NCBI GenBank assembly: GCA_963802575.1 | Contig: CAWDJF010000009.1 | Location: forward strand, 248,001 to 312,000 | Origin: DATFTE01 sp963802575 | GTDB lineage: Bacteria; Acidobacteriota; Terriglobia; Terriglobales; Acidobacteriaceae | DNA: 64,000 bases | Reading direction: 5' to 3' | Shown: one piece after another, positions 36,496 to 45,718 of the stretch | How the letters are laid out: every line of letters starts with the position of its first letter | Position numbering within the stretch: position 1 is the first letter of the stretch | Made by a program: the position numbers and the translations under genes | The notes under the pieces: model-generated | Told to the model about the DNA's origin: nothing | What the model saw: only the letters and a program-made list of their open reading frames with translations | The model's database searches: none

Positions 36496-36525
36496 TGGGC
36501 CGCGGATTTCTCCGCAGCCCAACGA
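36496..36525. terminator. Bidirectional hairpin terminator between convergent genes
   Basis: GGGCCGCGGA and TCCGCAGCCC form a 10-base stem with one mismatch and a TTTC loop. Read on the minus strand it is followed by AAATGTTTTTA. Confidence 0.6.
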
Positions 36526-36540
36526 TTTCCTGCAAGACGA

Positions 36541-37188
36541 CTAAGCAGCCGGCTCTGTTTGGTCGTCAATGTCATCAGAGTCACCATCGCAACCAGGAAC
36601 CATCGTGCTGCCCACATGCAACTGCGGATCACGCCCGAAGCAGCTAGTTCCAGGATAGGGACCAGACGATGCATAAACGGTTGCGCCGATGTTGCAGCTG
36701 TAGTCGTTGATCACACCGTGGATCATTCCCAGGCAGTAGGTCCAGGCGCCATCCGTTCCGGTGGGCCCCGGCCAGTTCGCCGAGGTGCTGTTGTCGAGAT
36801 CGATCACCGGACGCGCCTTGGTTCCAAACATGAAGGGCGCTTGCAGGTGAGTGGAAATCGGAGAGCTACCGGTAATGCCGTGCCCCATCACCGCCGTCGT
36901 TCTCAAGACCATGGTCGGCTGGGGGCTGTCAATATTGAAAATGCGCAGGAGCATATAGTCGGCCCCAGCCACGAAGTCCGGAGGAGTGGACATGGTGTCC
37001 CAGTCGGAAAGGGTCAGCGCGTTTAACGGCACGACGTTGTCGGTCACGCCAGACGGCGTTCCGGAACCGTTGTACTCGAACCAGGTGTCGGATTGGCCGA
37101 AACCCGTTTGACTGCCGAGGTGATCAAGGAAGTTACCGTTCACTGCATTTGCCAGAGAAAAACCCAAGTTGTAGAGGTAAACCGCCAT
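36541..37188 (-). CDS. Hypothetical protein, 215 aa, unknown fold
   Basis: Not recognised. The ATG at 37188 has AAGGAG nine bases upstream; an ATG three codons earlier directly abuts that site and is less likely. There is no signal peptide and no membrane helix. It is rich in Gly, Ser, Thr, Asp and aromatic residues (MAVYLYNLGFSLANAVNGNF at the N-terminus, IDLDNSTSANWPGPTGTDGA mid-protein) and ends in an acidic run (CDGDSDDIDDQTEPAA). It has five Cys. The gene is clearly protein-like in composition with a good ribosome site and a terminator after it, so it is probably real and expressed alone. Confidence 0.65.
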   Translation of the reverse strand: MAVYLYNLGFSLANAVNGNFLDHLGSQTGFGQSDTWFEYNGSGTPSGVTDNVVPLNALTLSDWDTMSTPPDFVAGADYMLLRIFNIDSPQPTMVLRTTAVMGHGITGSSPISTHLQAPFMFGTKARPVIDLDNSTSANWPGPTGTDGAWTYCLGMIHGVINDYSCNIGATVYASSGPYPGTSCFGRDPQLHVGSTMVPGCDGDSDDIDDQTEPAA

Positions 37189-37300
37189 AATTGGCATCTC
37201 CTTTTCTTGACGGAAAAGCGGGCCCCGAACGGGGAAGATGGGGGAGACTGAAGGTAATCCTCAACAGCCAGCTAAGTCAAGCAAGAATCCGAGCCGGACA

Positions 37301-39542
37301 CTACGGTTTCGGGTTGGCTTCGGCGCCCAAAACGTCGAGCTGGTACCGAGGGTCGGAGCGAAGATGAACGAGTTCAGGCTCGCTTTTGATGTCAGTGAGG
37401 CTCTCTCCCGCCTTGACCGAGGCCGCAAGCGCGTTAATGGCCTTTGTCCGATCACCAGAAAGCTCGTAGACCAGCGCCGAGAGGTAGAGAATCGTAGGAT
37501 CTTTTGTATTTGTTTGTTCTACGACTCTGAGCTCTTGTAACGCGGCCTGTTTGTCACCGCTCTTGGCAAGGTACATCGCGAGATCCGCGCGCAGATCCAA
37601 TTGGTCGGGGTGCTTCGCGATCTCCTCTCGAACCAAGCGAACGGCGGTCTGATAGGCCTGCTTAGCCTTGGCTTCATTGCCGGGCGTCCAGCGATAGGCG
37701 TCTCCTAGATTGCCCCAATTGTCGGGGTTGCTGGATTCCAACTGAACCGTTTTTTCGAAAGCGGGAATGGCCTCCGCGTAATGGCCTTGATAGAAGCGGA
37801 TCGTCCCGAGATTGTTGTAGACGTCCGCGATGGGTTTGATCTCCAACGCATGTTGGAGGGCGGCAGCCGCATCGTCATCGCGTCCCAAGCGATGATAGGC
37901 GGCACTTAGGTCTCGCAAGGCTAGTACGTTGTCGGGCTCGATCTTTAAGGCCTGCTCCCAATTCTGAACGGCATCTTTGTTATTCGCAGAATTGTAAGCA
38001 TTCAGTCCCAATTCCATGTGCAGCCGCCAGTCCTTTGGATCTTCCTGCAGACCGGTTTTCAACTCAGAGAGGGCCTGAGATCCTTTTTGTGTCTTGTCGT
38101 ACAGAAAAGCCAGCCAGAAGTGAGGCGTCGCACTCTTAGGATCTAGTTCCCCTGCTCGGCGGAACTCCTTCTCGGCTTGCGCGGAATCCCCGGACTGCAT
38201 CTTTGCCAAACCTTGCGAGATGTGAGCGGAGGCGAGATAGCTGTCGATGCTGATCGCCTTGTCCGCATTGCTTGCCGTAAGCTTCTGCCATTGGGGATCG
38301 GCATTGGAAAGGTTCTTGAAGTGGTAGGCCTCGGCCAATGCCGCGTAGCTGGCCGCCGATTGCGGATCGAGTTGCACGGCACGCTCCAGCAACTTGATGG
38401 CGTTGTCCACATTGCCTTCGCGGTCGTAGTGATCCAGATCCTGGCGGGCACGCTGGTAGAGTGCAGTACGCGTTATCGTCCACCGGAGCTTCGCCGGCCT
38501 GCCCCGCAGCCTGGCGCGGATAGTACGTCTTTTTCCAAAACCAGCCACCGAGAGCAATCAGGACGACCATCATTGCGCCGCCGATCCACATCCATTTTTT
38601 CCAGGCGGCTCTTGGCCTATATGCTGAACGCGCCGAGGTAGGCGGTAGCCAGCTTGCGCTGCGCTGCCAGGTGTTGGGCTCTACGCTCATGCCGGCCGCT
38701 TTGCGGAGTTCGTATCCCACCTCGGACATGGTCTGGATGCGCTTATCCACATTCTTCTCCAACATGCGCTCAAGCAGACTCACCAACGGTGGCGGAAGGT
38801 CCGGCCGCAACTGGCTGAGGTCCCGCGGAGGACTGAAGTGCAGATTGTGCAGCACGGCCATCGAGTTGGCGCCGGTGAAAGGCAACTTGCCGGTAATCAT
38901 TTCAAACAGCACGCTGCCGAACGAGAAGATGTCGGAGCGAGCGTCCACGCGCTCCCCGCGCGCTTGTTCGGGCGACATGTAGAAAACCGTGCCCGTGACC
39001 ATGCCAGGCTGGGTGAGCGTGACTTCTTTCGTGCGCTCGAGAGTCGATCCGTCGTCGGTCTCGGTCAAGTCTGGATTGAACTTGGCGAGACCGAAATCGA
39101 GGATCTTCACCAGTCCATCTTCGGTGACCATGATGTTGCCGGGCTTCATGTCACGATGAATGACACCGGCGGCGTGTGCTTTGGCAAGCGCGTCGGAAAT
39201 CTGCACCGCGTATTGCAGCGCCTCTTCCAGGCTCAGGGCACGGCTCTTGAGAAGCGCAGTCAACGTGGAGCCGCGAACGTACTCCATGGCGATGAAGTCG
39301 GTATCGCCGTCGGCGCTGATCTCATAAATCGTGATGATGTTGGGATGGCTGAGGGCCGACGCAGCCATGGCCTCGCGGCGGAAGCGGCGCCGGGCATTCT
39401 CGGTGCGCGGACGGTCTCCGGGCAACACTTTGATGGCCACGTTACGATCGAGCGTGACATCGTGGGCGCGATACACCACCCCCATGCCGCCCGATCCAAG
39501 GGCTTCGAGTACTTCGTAATGCGAGATCCTTCGGCCGATCAT
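37301..39542 (-). CDS. Membrane serine/threonine protein kinase with C-terminal TPR domain, frameshifted
   Basis: Start ATG at 39542 (IGRRISHYEVLEALGSGGMGVVY). All kinase motifs are present: glycine loop, VAIKVL lysine, HRDMKPGNIM catalytic loop, DFGLA, and SPEQARG in place of APE. A transmembrane helix (WIGGAMMVVLIALGGWFW, near 38530-38590) follows. After DDNAY at about 38470 the kinase frame runs into nonsense, while the next frame continues ALYQRARQDLDHYDREGN and about eight TPRs to 37301. Removing one base around 38466-38472 joins them. The layout kinase-helix-TPR is typical of acidobacterial PknB-like receptors, so the break is probably a one-base error or a recent mutation. Confidence 0.88.
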
Positions 39543-39641
39543 CGCCTGCTTCTTTCGAGAATGACCCAGCGGGAATTTTACACGGTGTGCGAAGGTCTCG
39601 GCGTGGATTCGCGAGTAAACCCGACTGTAAATCGTCTTAAG

Positions 39642-39753
39642 TGACGTCATCCCGAAGGCGGCGATTTTCAGCCGCCCGAGGGATCTGGCGCGTGGCGAGA
39701 GTGTCCCATCTGCGCGCCAGATCCTTCGCCCTGCTCGGGCTCAGGATGACGTC
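39642..39753. repeat. GACGTCAT...GATCTGGCG inverted repeat
   Basis: The left arm TGACGTCATCC with GGGATCTGGCGCG mirrors the right arm CGCGCCAGATCC with GGATGACGTCA; the inner parts diverge. A second copy is at 56835-56934 and a half copy at about 11690. It fills the kinase upstream region. Confidence 0.75.
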
Positions 39754-39768
39754 AAGAGCAAAAACAAA

Positions 39769-41098
39769 TCAGCGTTGCGGCTGACTGAACAACTTCAGGT
39801 TCTCCGCCTTCCAGCGCATGGCGGCATAGATTCTGCTGCGGCCGCTGGGATGGTCATAGAAAATGAATTCTTCTAGCGGGCCGGGGCTCATCTTTCTATA
39901 CTCGCCGAGGTGTATGGCGCCTTGCGCGAACCCATCGGGCTGTCGACTGGTGTTCAGGCCGTACATATCGGCTTCGTATTCCTGCGTACGCGTGAAGGTG
40001 TTATCGAGCGGAGTCACCACGAAAAAGAAAATAGACGTCAACAGCACCACCAGGGGCAAAACCGCGGTGTCGCCGATCCCACGGATTTGCCACTTCTCTC
40101 CCCAGCGTGCCAGCGACCATCCCAGAGCCCATTGCAGGAAAGCGAATGCCACAACGATCTCAATAAACTGATACATGATCCCCTTGTAGACGTGGTTGAG
40201 CACGTAGTGCCCCATTTCGTGGCCCGTCACTGCCTGAATCTCCTCAGGCGAGCCGCGGCGCAGAAGATTGTCGTTGAGCGTGATGCGCATGGTATTGCCG
40301 AAGCCGCTGACGTTGGCGCTCATGCGCGTGGACTGTTTCGAGGCATCAATCTGATAGACGTCCTTCGCCGGAATGCCGTTGGCGCGCGCCATGCTGAGGA
40401 TGGGATTCGTGATTTTCGGGTCGTCGAGCCGCTTGATGGTGTTGAAGATGGGAAACAGGTATACCGGGGCAATCAGGGCAACGAAAATGCTGAACACAGT
40501 GGTGACGACCGCTCCCCAAATCCACCAGGTTCGCGGCAGCCGGCGCACAATGCCAAACAAGCACCACCACGATGATCCCACCAAGGACGAGGCCAATCCC
40601 CAGCCCTTTGAGTTGATCGACCAACCAGGGACCGAACGTCTGCGTGGCCAATCCATATTTGTGCTCACGAATATATCCTTCGTACACCGTTAGAGGAAAC
40701 ACGAGCACCGTGGTCAGCAGCAGGTATTCGATCCAGTAGACCGCAGTCTGGAGCGGCTTGAAGCGGGTAATGCGCTCGGCGAAATTGCGCATGGCAGCGG
40801 ACCAGCGCAGGTTCAGCAGCAATAGCGCGATCACGACTCCGTAAAGAAAATCCCAGAGGGTCATCCAGTATCCACCTTCGAAATAGGCGTCGGATCGGCT
40901 CTTGGCGCTGGCGGGAATCTCCGCCAGATAGGCGTTGGTGGCCGCTTCCGCATTGAAGTTCGGCGAAGGCTGCGCCTCGGGAGGAACCGTGATCACCGAC
41001 GGCATGGTCGAGTCAGCGAGATTACCCTTTGCGTCTTGCGCAACGGCCAGGGTGGAAACAAGCAGCAACAAGAGAACATACACACTGATCGATTTCAT
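39769..41098 (-). CDS. M48 family (Ste24-like) membrane metalloprotease, frameshifted
   Basis: Start ATG at 41098, AAGGA seven bases upstream, signal-like N-terminus. Several membrane helices precede the catalytic zone. In the second frame lie the zinc motif AVTGHEMGHYVLNH (HExxH), the third ligand in QEYEADMYGL, and the CAAX-protease feature DASKQSTRMSANVSGFGNTM. The first frame reads well to GGIIVVVLV and the second resumes FGIVRRLPRTWWIWGAV; the join is at the AAA run 40555-40557 (TTT on the coding strand). One base removed there restores a single protein of about 440 aa. As written the catalytic half would not be made from this start. Confidence 0.87.
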
Positions 41099-41207
41099 TC
41101 TTATTCCTTCAGGCAAGACTAGACGGCTGCGAGTATATACGCTGGATAGGACGCGAGAGTTCCAGGAGGCAGCTTTTAGCCGCGGAGAACGCCGAGAAAT
41201 ACCTTAC

Positions 41208-42281
41208 CTACGAATTGCCTTGTGCCTTTGCCTCCGCAGGATAGCGGGCGAGCGCCAGGTCGACGATCTCTCCGATCAACTGGGTGTAGGACTTTCCTGA
41301 TGCCTTCGCAGCCATGGCGAACTCCTGCTTGCTCGAGAGCCAGGGATTGGGATTGGCCTCGATGACATAGACTTCGCCTTTGGGGGAGAGGCGCATATCG
41401 ATGCGTCCGTAGTCACGAAGCTTGACTGCCTGGTACGCGGCCACTGCGGTTTCTGAGAGCCGCTTCGTGGTCTCTTCGTCAAGATCTTCGACGACTGCGG
41501 ATTTGGTGACTTTGAAGGCTTCCGTGTCTTTTTCGAATTTCACATCGCGGCTGGCGATTTTGGGAGTGCCTTTGGGCAACTTGGAAAGATCGAGTTCGAC
41601 CAGCGGCAGCACCTGCGAACTCTCGTAGCTGCCGAGAATGCCCGCATAGATTTCGCGGCCTTCGATGTATTCCTCGATCAGGGCGGGAGAATCGAATTCG
41701 TCCTGGATGTATTGCACCCGCTCCATCAACTCTTTGACGCTTTCCACCACGGCGTCGGCATTGATGCCAATGGATCCATCTTCCGACAACGGCTTCACGA
41801 TCAGCGGAAAAGCGATGTCGTGAGCATGATCGATGCGTCCGCGGTACGAAGTGGCGAAGAATGGCGTCTTGATGCCATGGAAAGCGAACATCTTCTTGGC
41901 AATCGATTTGTCTTGCGCGAGAAAGCTGGCGTGCGGCCCGGCGCCGGTGTAGCGAAGGCCGAGCAGATCGAGGTAAGCCGCGACGTGCATCTCTTTGGTA
42001 TCGTCGCCAGCGTAGGACTCGGTGAGGTTGAAGATCAGGTCTGATCCGCACTTGGCAAGCGCGTGCAGCGATTGGGTGCGTCCGTCGAGCACCTGGTAGA
42101 AGGGTTCGTGGCCAAGTTTTTCGAGCGCCTCGAAGATCTCCTCGCGATCTTCTTTCTCGACGCGCTTTTTGGTGCGCGGCTTGCGTTTGCGCGGAGAAGG
42201 CTTCTCCTCCGGCGGCTCCGCGGCTGGAACGTCGTCTTCCCAAACGTCGTAAAGGATCGCGACTTTCAGTTTGTCACTCAT
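41208..42281 (-). CDS. ATP-grasp ligase related to D-alanine--D-alanine ligase
   Basis: Protein of 357 aa; the ATG at 42281 has GGGAG six bases upstream. The N-terminus holds a Lys/Arg-rich insert (residues 25-45, KPSPRKRKPRTKKRVEKED) not usual in Ddl. The ATP-grasp core includes GAGPHASFLAQDKSIAKKMF, FPLIVKPLSEDGSIGIN, ALIEEYIEGREIYAGILG and the Mg site GRIDMRLSPKGEVYVIEANPNPW. It forms a peptide-like or ester bond using ATP. Unlike true Ddl it does not sit with mur/fts genes but follows a metallopeptidase gene by 43 bases. The substrate is unknown. Confidence 0.85.
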   Translation of the reverse strand: MSDKLKVAILYDVWEDDVPAAEPPEEKPSPRKRKPRTKKRVEKEDREEIFEALEKLGHEPFYQVLDGRTQSLHALAKCGSDLIFNLTESYAGDDTKEMHVAAYLDLLGLRYTGAGPHASFLAQDKSIAKKMFAFHGIKTPFFATSYRGRIDHAHDIAFPLIVKPLSEDGSIGINADAVVESVKELMERVQYIQDEFDSPALIEEYIEGREIYAGILGSYESSQVLPLVELDLSKLPKGTPKIASRDVKFEKDTEAFKVTKSAVVEDLDEETTKRLSETAVAAYQAVKLRDYGRIDMRLSPKGEVYVIEANPNPWLSSKQEFAMAAKASGKSYTQLIGEIVDLALARYPAEAKAQGNS

Positions 42282-42324
42282 GGTCTACTCCCAATTATGG
42301 CCCTGCTTGTCCAGAAAATCATCG

Positions 42325-43326
42325 TCATGGCTGGATGAATTTTCCCCGCGTCATGTAGTTCATGACCAGGGCGGAAGCGTAGACGGTAATTTCTGTGAGG
42401 TGCTCGGACTCGCGGTGGGGGTCAGCGCGCAAGCCCAGCTCTCCAATTCTCTTCTCGATTACTTCCAAAAGTTTGCGGATCAGCGGACGCTGTACGCCGC
42501 TCCAGTAGGCGATCTTATCGACAATCGCTTTGCGATGCTGATGGACAAACTCCTGCGCAGGCCGCGCCCCGTTGCGCCGTTTGGAGACATTGAAGATATC
42601 CAAGAGATCGGTGTCGAGTTTGAGATCTTCGACCGGGATTTCTTCGACGCCGGTCTGACGATAGAACTCGCCCACCGTCGCTTCCATCTCTTCGACGCTG
42701 ATGTCGGGGCGCCCGCGACGACGCACGGGGTCAGTCTTGCCCAGCGTGCGAGCGGTGCGGTCCATGTATTTCAGCTTGGCCATCGCTCCCCAGCCCCGAT
42801 AGCGCTTGCGCCACGGCGAGCGCGGCGTCAGCCACACGGCGAACGTTTCCGCGAAATCCTCATCCGGATGTTTCTGCGCGTACCATCCTGCGAGGTGGCG
42901 AACATAGTTGCGCGAAAACGGGACCGGACGATAGTTGTCGCGATAGCGCCGGCGGAAAGAACCGAACAACTGCTTCCACTCGGGCGTGCGATAGAGTTTG
43001 TAGGCGTAATTGAACGCGTGTCCCGCTTCGTGGCGCAGATACATCATGACCTCGCGCGAATCTTCGAGGTCATTCCGTTCTTTTTCGAGAGCCGACAGTT
43101 CCGGATGCGCCAGGTAGAACGGAATTCCGATCACCGGTTCGCCCGAAGGGCATCCCCACTCATCGGTGAGATAGACCGCCGGATGAAACTTGGCGAGTCC
43201 CTTCTGCTCCATCTCGCGATATAACTGCTGCACCAGACGGTCGAGGGGCGAGCCTTCGATCTTCAGCCCCAGATCGCGGATCGGCTTGTCGAGGATCTCC
43301 TGAAATCCCGGTCGTTCTTTTTCCAT
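42325..43326 (-). CDS. Putative zinc-binding metallopeptidase
   Basis: Protein of 333 aa starting MEKERPGFQEILDKPIRDLG at the ATG at 43326; a longer frame upstream lacks a ribosome site, and this site is weak too. The zinc motif is YLRHEAGHAFNYAYKLYRT (HExxH), preceded by LTDEWGCPSGEPVIGIPFYL. Further conserved parts are DEDFAETFAVWLTPRS (likely third ligand or substrate pocket) and DLLDIFNVSKRR. It resembles uncharacterised peptidases annotated only as zinc-binding. No signal peptide, so it is cytosolic. It is co-transcribed with the ATP-grasp gene downstream; the pair may make and trim the same product. Confidence 0.8.
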   Translation of the reverse strand: MEKERPGFQEILDKPIRDLGLKIEGSPLDRLVQQLYREMEQKGLAKFHPAVYLTDEWGCPSGEPVIGIPFYLAHPELSALEKERNDLEDSREVMMYLRHEAGHAFNYAYKLYRTPEWKQLFGSFRRRYRDNYRPVPFSRNYVRHLAGWYAQKHPDEDFAETFAVWLTPRSPWRKRYRGWGAMAKLKYMDRTARTLGKTDPVRRRGRPDISVEEMEATVGEFYRQTGVEEIPVEDLKLDTDLLDIFNVSKRRNGARPAQEFVHQHRKAIVDKIAYWSGVQRPLIRKLLEVIEKRIGELGLRADPHRESEHLTEITVYASALVMNYMTRGKFIQP

Positions 43327-43552
43327 TTCGTGCACGAGGCTCACAAGAACTGTTGACGCGGCATGGCGACAAGGTGGGAGAGAAAGTCGCAGTCCACTGC
43401 CGCCTAGACGATAGCAGAATCGCCAATGGCGTCGCATATCACCACAGATCACGAACCAAAGGTTAAGATGCTGAAGGCGGATGGTCCGACGGTATTGCGG
43501 CGCTTAATCGTCGGCGGGTCAATCGCTTACACGCGATCCCGGAGGGACATAG

Positions 43553-44578
43553 ATGGTCAAGAACGACTTTGGTTCCCGGCGAATGACATTCCTTCTTTTC
43601 TTGCTTCTCACGGCGATGGCCTCAGCCCAGGATTCCGCTGCGAGTCGCCCGCTGGTTCTGACTGGAGCCATTCCCTTGCCCGGAGTTCAAGGGCGCATCG
43701 ATCACTTTGGCATGGATGACAAGGGGCACCTGTTCTTATCCGCATTGGGCAGCAATTCGGAGGAAGTGATCGACATCGGGGCACAAACCCTCATGCACAG
43801 CATCTCGGGAGTCCCGACGCCGCAGGGTGTGGCGTTTTCCCCGCAGACCAACAAACTTTTTGTGGGCAGCGCGAAGGGAGGTCTGTATGTCTACGACGGA
43901 ACCTCGTACAAACTGATTACTGCCATTGATTTTCACGGCGACGTCGACAATCTGCGCTACGACCCCGCCACGGAGCAGGTCTTCGTCGGTTATGGAGACG
44001 AGGAAACTGCTGCCATTGGCATGGTCGATGCCGCGACCAACCAGCGCGGAAGAGACTTCAAACTGGGCGCTCATCCCGAGTCATTCCAGCTTGAGAAGGA
44101 CGGGACGAACATCTACGTCAATCTGCCGGACCTGAGACAGATTGCAGTCCTTAATCGAAAAACCTGGGCGGTCACGCGTTGGCCTCTCGGAGCAGACGGC
44201 AACTTTCCCATGGCGCTCGATGAGGCGGATCACCGCGTCTTTGTGAACACGCGCGGGCCAGCCAAACTTCTGGTTGTTGATACCAACTCCGGAAAGACCG
44301 TGGCCAGCCTTCCCAGTGTCGAGGATTGCGACGACCTTTACTACGATTCAGTTCGCAAACGTATTTACGCCTCCGGTGGTGAAGGCTTCATCGCTGTATT
44401 TCAGCAGAAAGACGCCGATCATTACGAACTGTTGACGAAAATTCCCACCACGTTGGGCGCGCGCACCTCGGCCTATTTCGGCAAACTGGGGAAGAAGGGC
44501 CTTGACCGCTTTTTTCTGGCGGTTCCCGCGCGTGCCGACCACGGCGCTGAGGTTTGGATTTACACCGTTCAGGATTAG
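43553..44578 (+). CDS. Secreted YVTN-type beta-propeller protein
   Basis: Protein of 341 aa; the ATG at 43553 has GGAGGG six bases upstream. Signal peptide MTFLLFLLLTAMASAQ begins after a short basic start. Six or seven beta blades repeat the pattern G....DPAT..VFVG/NLPD...IAVLNRKTW: for example RIDHFGMDDKGHLFLSALGS, LYVYDGTSYKLITAIDF, VFVNTRGPAKLLVVDTNSGK and RIYASGGEGFIAVFQQKDAD. The fold is a propeller as in YVTN/SMP-30 proteins; binding or lyase activity is unknown. It reads into the arg operon but with its own promoter region between. Confidence 0.82.
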   Translation: MVKNDFGSRRMTFLLFLLLTAMASAQDSAASRPLVLTGAIPLPGVQGRIDHFGMDDKGHLFLSALGSNSEEVIDIGAQTLMHSISGVPTPQGVAFSPQTNKLFVGSAKGGLYVYDGTSYKLITAIDFHGDVDNLRYDPATEQVFVGYGDEETAAIGMVDAATNQRGRDFKLGAHPESFQLEKDGTNIYVNLPDLRQIAVLNRKTWAVTRWPLGADGNFPMALDEADHRVFVNTRGPAKLLVVDTNSGKTVASLPSVEDCDDLYYDSVRKRIYASGGEGFIAVFQQKDADHYELLTKIPTTLGARTSAYFGKLGKKGLDRFFLAVPARADHGAEVWIYTVQD

Positions 44579-44604
44579 CTCCTCTCCTGCCTTTGATTTC
44601 CAAC

Positions 44605-44662
44605 TTGACAGAGGGGCATCTATGAATGCATATTAATTCATAGAGATGCATAATTATCCACT
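44605..44662 (+). promoter_or_regulatory. argC promoter with tandem ARG boxes (ArgR operator)
   Basis: TTGACA (44605-44610) is a perfect -35; a weak CATATT lies 18 bases later. Two ARG-box-like palindromes follow: AATGCATATTAATTCATA (44625-44642) and GATGCATAATTATCCACT (44645-44662). They match the TGAAT....ATTCA consensus with one and two changes in their cores. Their centres are exactly 20 bases apart, about two helical turns, as in known ArgR operators that bind a hexamer. They overlap the -10 region, so repression by ArgR-arginine is the natural reading. No argR gene is in this window. Confidence 0.72.
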
Positions 44663-44674
44663 AACTGGAACAGT

Positions 44675-45718
44675 GTGGGAGTGAAACTGAAAACTGCGGT
44701 AGTGGGAGCGACCGGCTATGCCGGCCTGGAATTGACGCGGCTGCTCGCGCATCATCCCAGGCTCGCGGCTCCAGTCTTGCTGCGCAGAGGCAAAGACACC
44801 ACCGGGCCCGAGGATCTCGCCCAAATATTTCCCGCACTCTCCGGAAATGGCGGATACCCGCTGCTTCCATTCTCCTTCGAGCGCATCAGCGAGCTGGGCG
44901 TAAAGCTGCTTTTCCTGGCTACGCCGCACGATGTTTCGCGGGCGTTAGTTCCGGAAGCGATCTCGCGCGGGTTGCGAGTGATCGACCTGAGCGGCGCTTG
45001 GCGGCTCAAGCAGGAACAGCACCGCGCAGTCTACGGATTCGACGAAACCGATTCAGTCAGTGCCGCGCTGGCGAACAAGGCGGTCTATGGCTTACCTGAA
45101 CTGAACCGCGAAAGGCTCCCGGATGCGGCACTCGTGGCGAACCCGGGATGCTATGCCACGTCGGTGATTCTGGCTCTCGCGCCTCTGGTGCGGGCAGGAG
45201 TGGTTGATCGCGAGCGCGGAATCATCTCCGATTCGAAGTCCGGCGTATCGGGTTCCGGAAAAGAACCGACCTCGCGCACACATTTCATTTCCGTTGCCGA
45301 CAATCTTTTGGCGTATTCGGTCTTTGGGCACCGGCATACGGGAGAAATCCTCGAGACTCTGGACTTGAAGACGCAAGAGCTGATCTTCACGCCACATCTG
45401 CTGCCAATTCCCCGGGGAATTCTTTCTACCATCTATGTGCACTTGTCACGGACGATGACGCCGACTGAAGTGGAGAGCTGTTTGCGCGAGTTCTACGCGG
45501 GCTCGCCCTGGGTGAGGGTCTTCCCTTCTCCGCAACTGCCGCAGATCCAGTTTTCGCTGCACACGAACTACTGCGACATCGGCTTTTGCCTGGCCGACGA
45601 TCGCCGGCGCCTGGTGCTGGTGTCCTGCGTCGACAACCTGCTCAAGGGCGCGGCGGGCCAAGCGGTGCAGAACATGAATCTCATGTACGGATGGAAAGAA
45701 GAGGAAGGGTTGAATTGA
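44675..45718 (+). CDS. argC: N-acetyl-gamma-glutamyl-phosphate reductase
   Basis: NADPH-dependent reductase of 347 aa, step 3 of arginine synthesis. GTG start at 44675; a second GTG at 44681 is possible. The Rossmann start AVVGATGYAGLELTRLLAHH is followed by the catalytic cysteine Cys159 (VANPGCYATSVILALAPL) and the substrate-binding SDSKSGVSGSGKEPTSRTHF. It is first of five genes. Its stop overlaps the argB start by four bases (TTGA), which indicates translational coupling. Confidence 0.96.
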   Translation: MGVKLKTAVVGATGYAGLELTRLLAHHPRLAAPVLLRRGKDTTGPEDLAQIFPALSGNGGYPLLPFSFERISELGVKLLFLATPHDVSRALVPEAISRGLRVIDLSGAWRLKQEQHRAVYGFDETDSVSAALANKAVYGLPELNRERLPDAALVANPGCYATSVILALAPLVRAGVVDRERGIISDSKSGVSGSGKEPTSRTHFISVADNLLAYSVFGHRHTGEILETLDLKTQELIFTPHLLPIPRGILSTIYVHLSRTMTPTEVESCLREFYAGSPWVRVFPSPQLPQIQFSLHTNYCDIGFCLADDRRRLVLVSCVDNLLKGAAGQAVQNMNLMYGWKEEEGLN

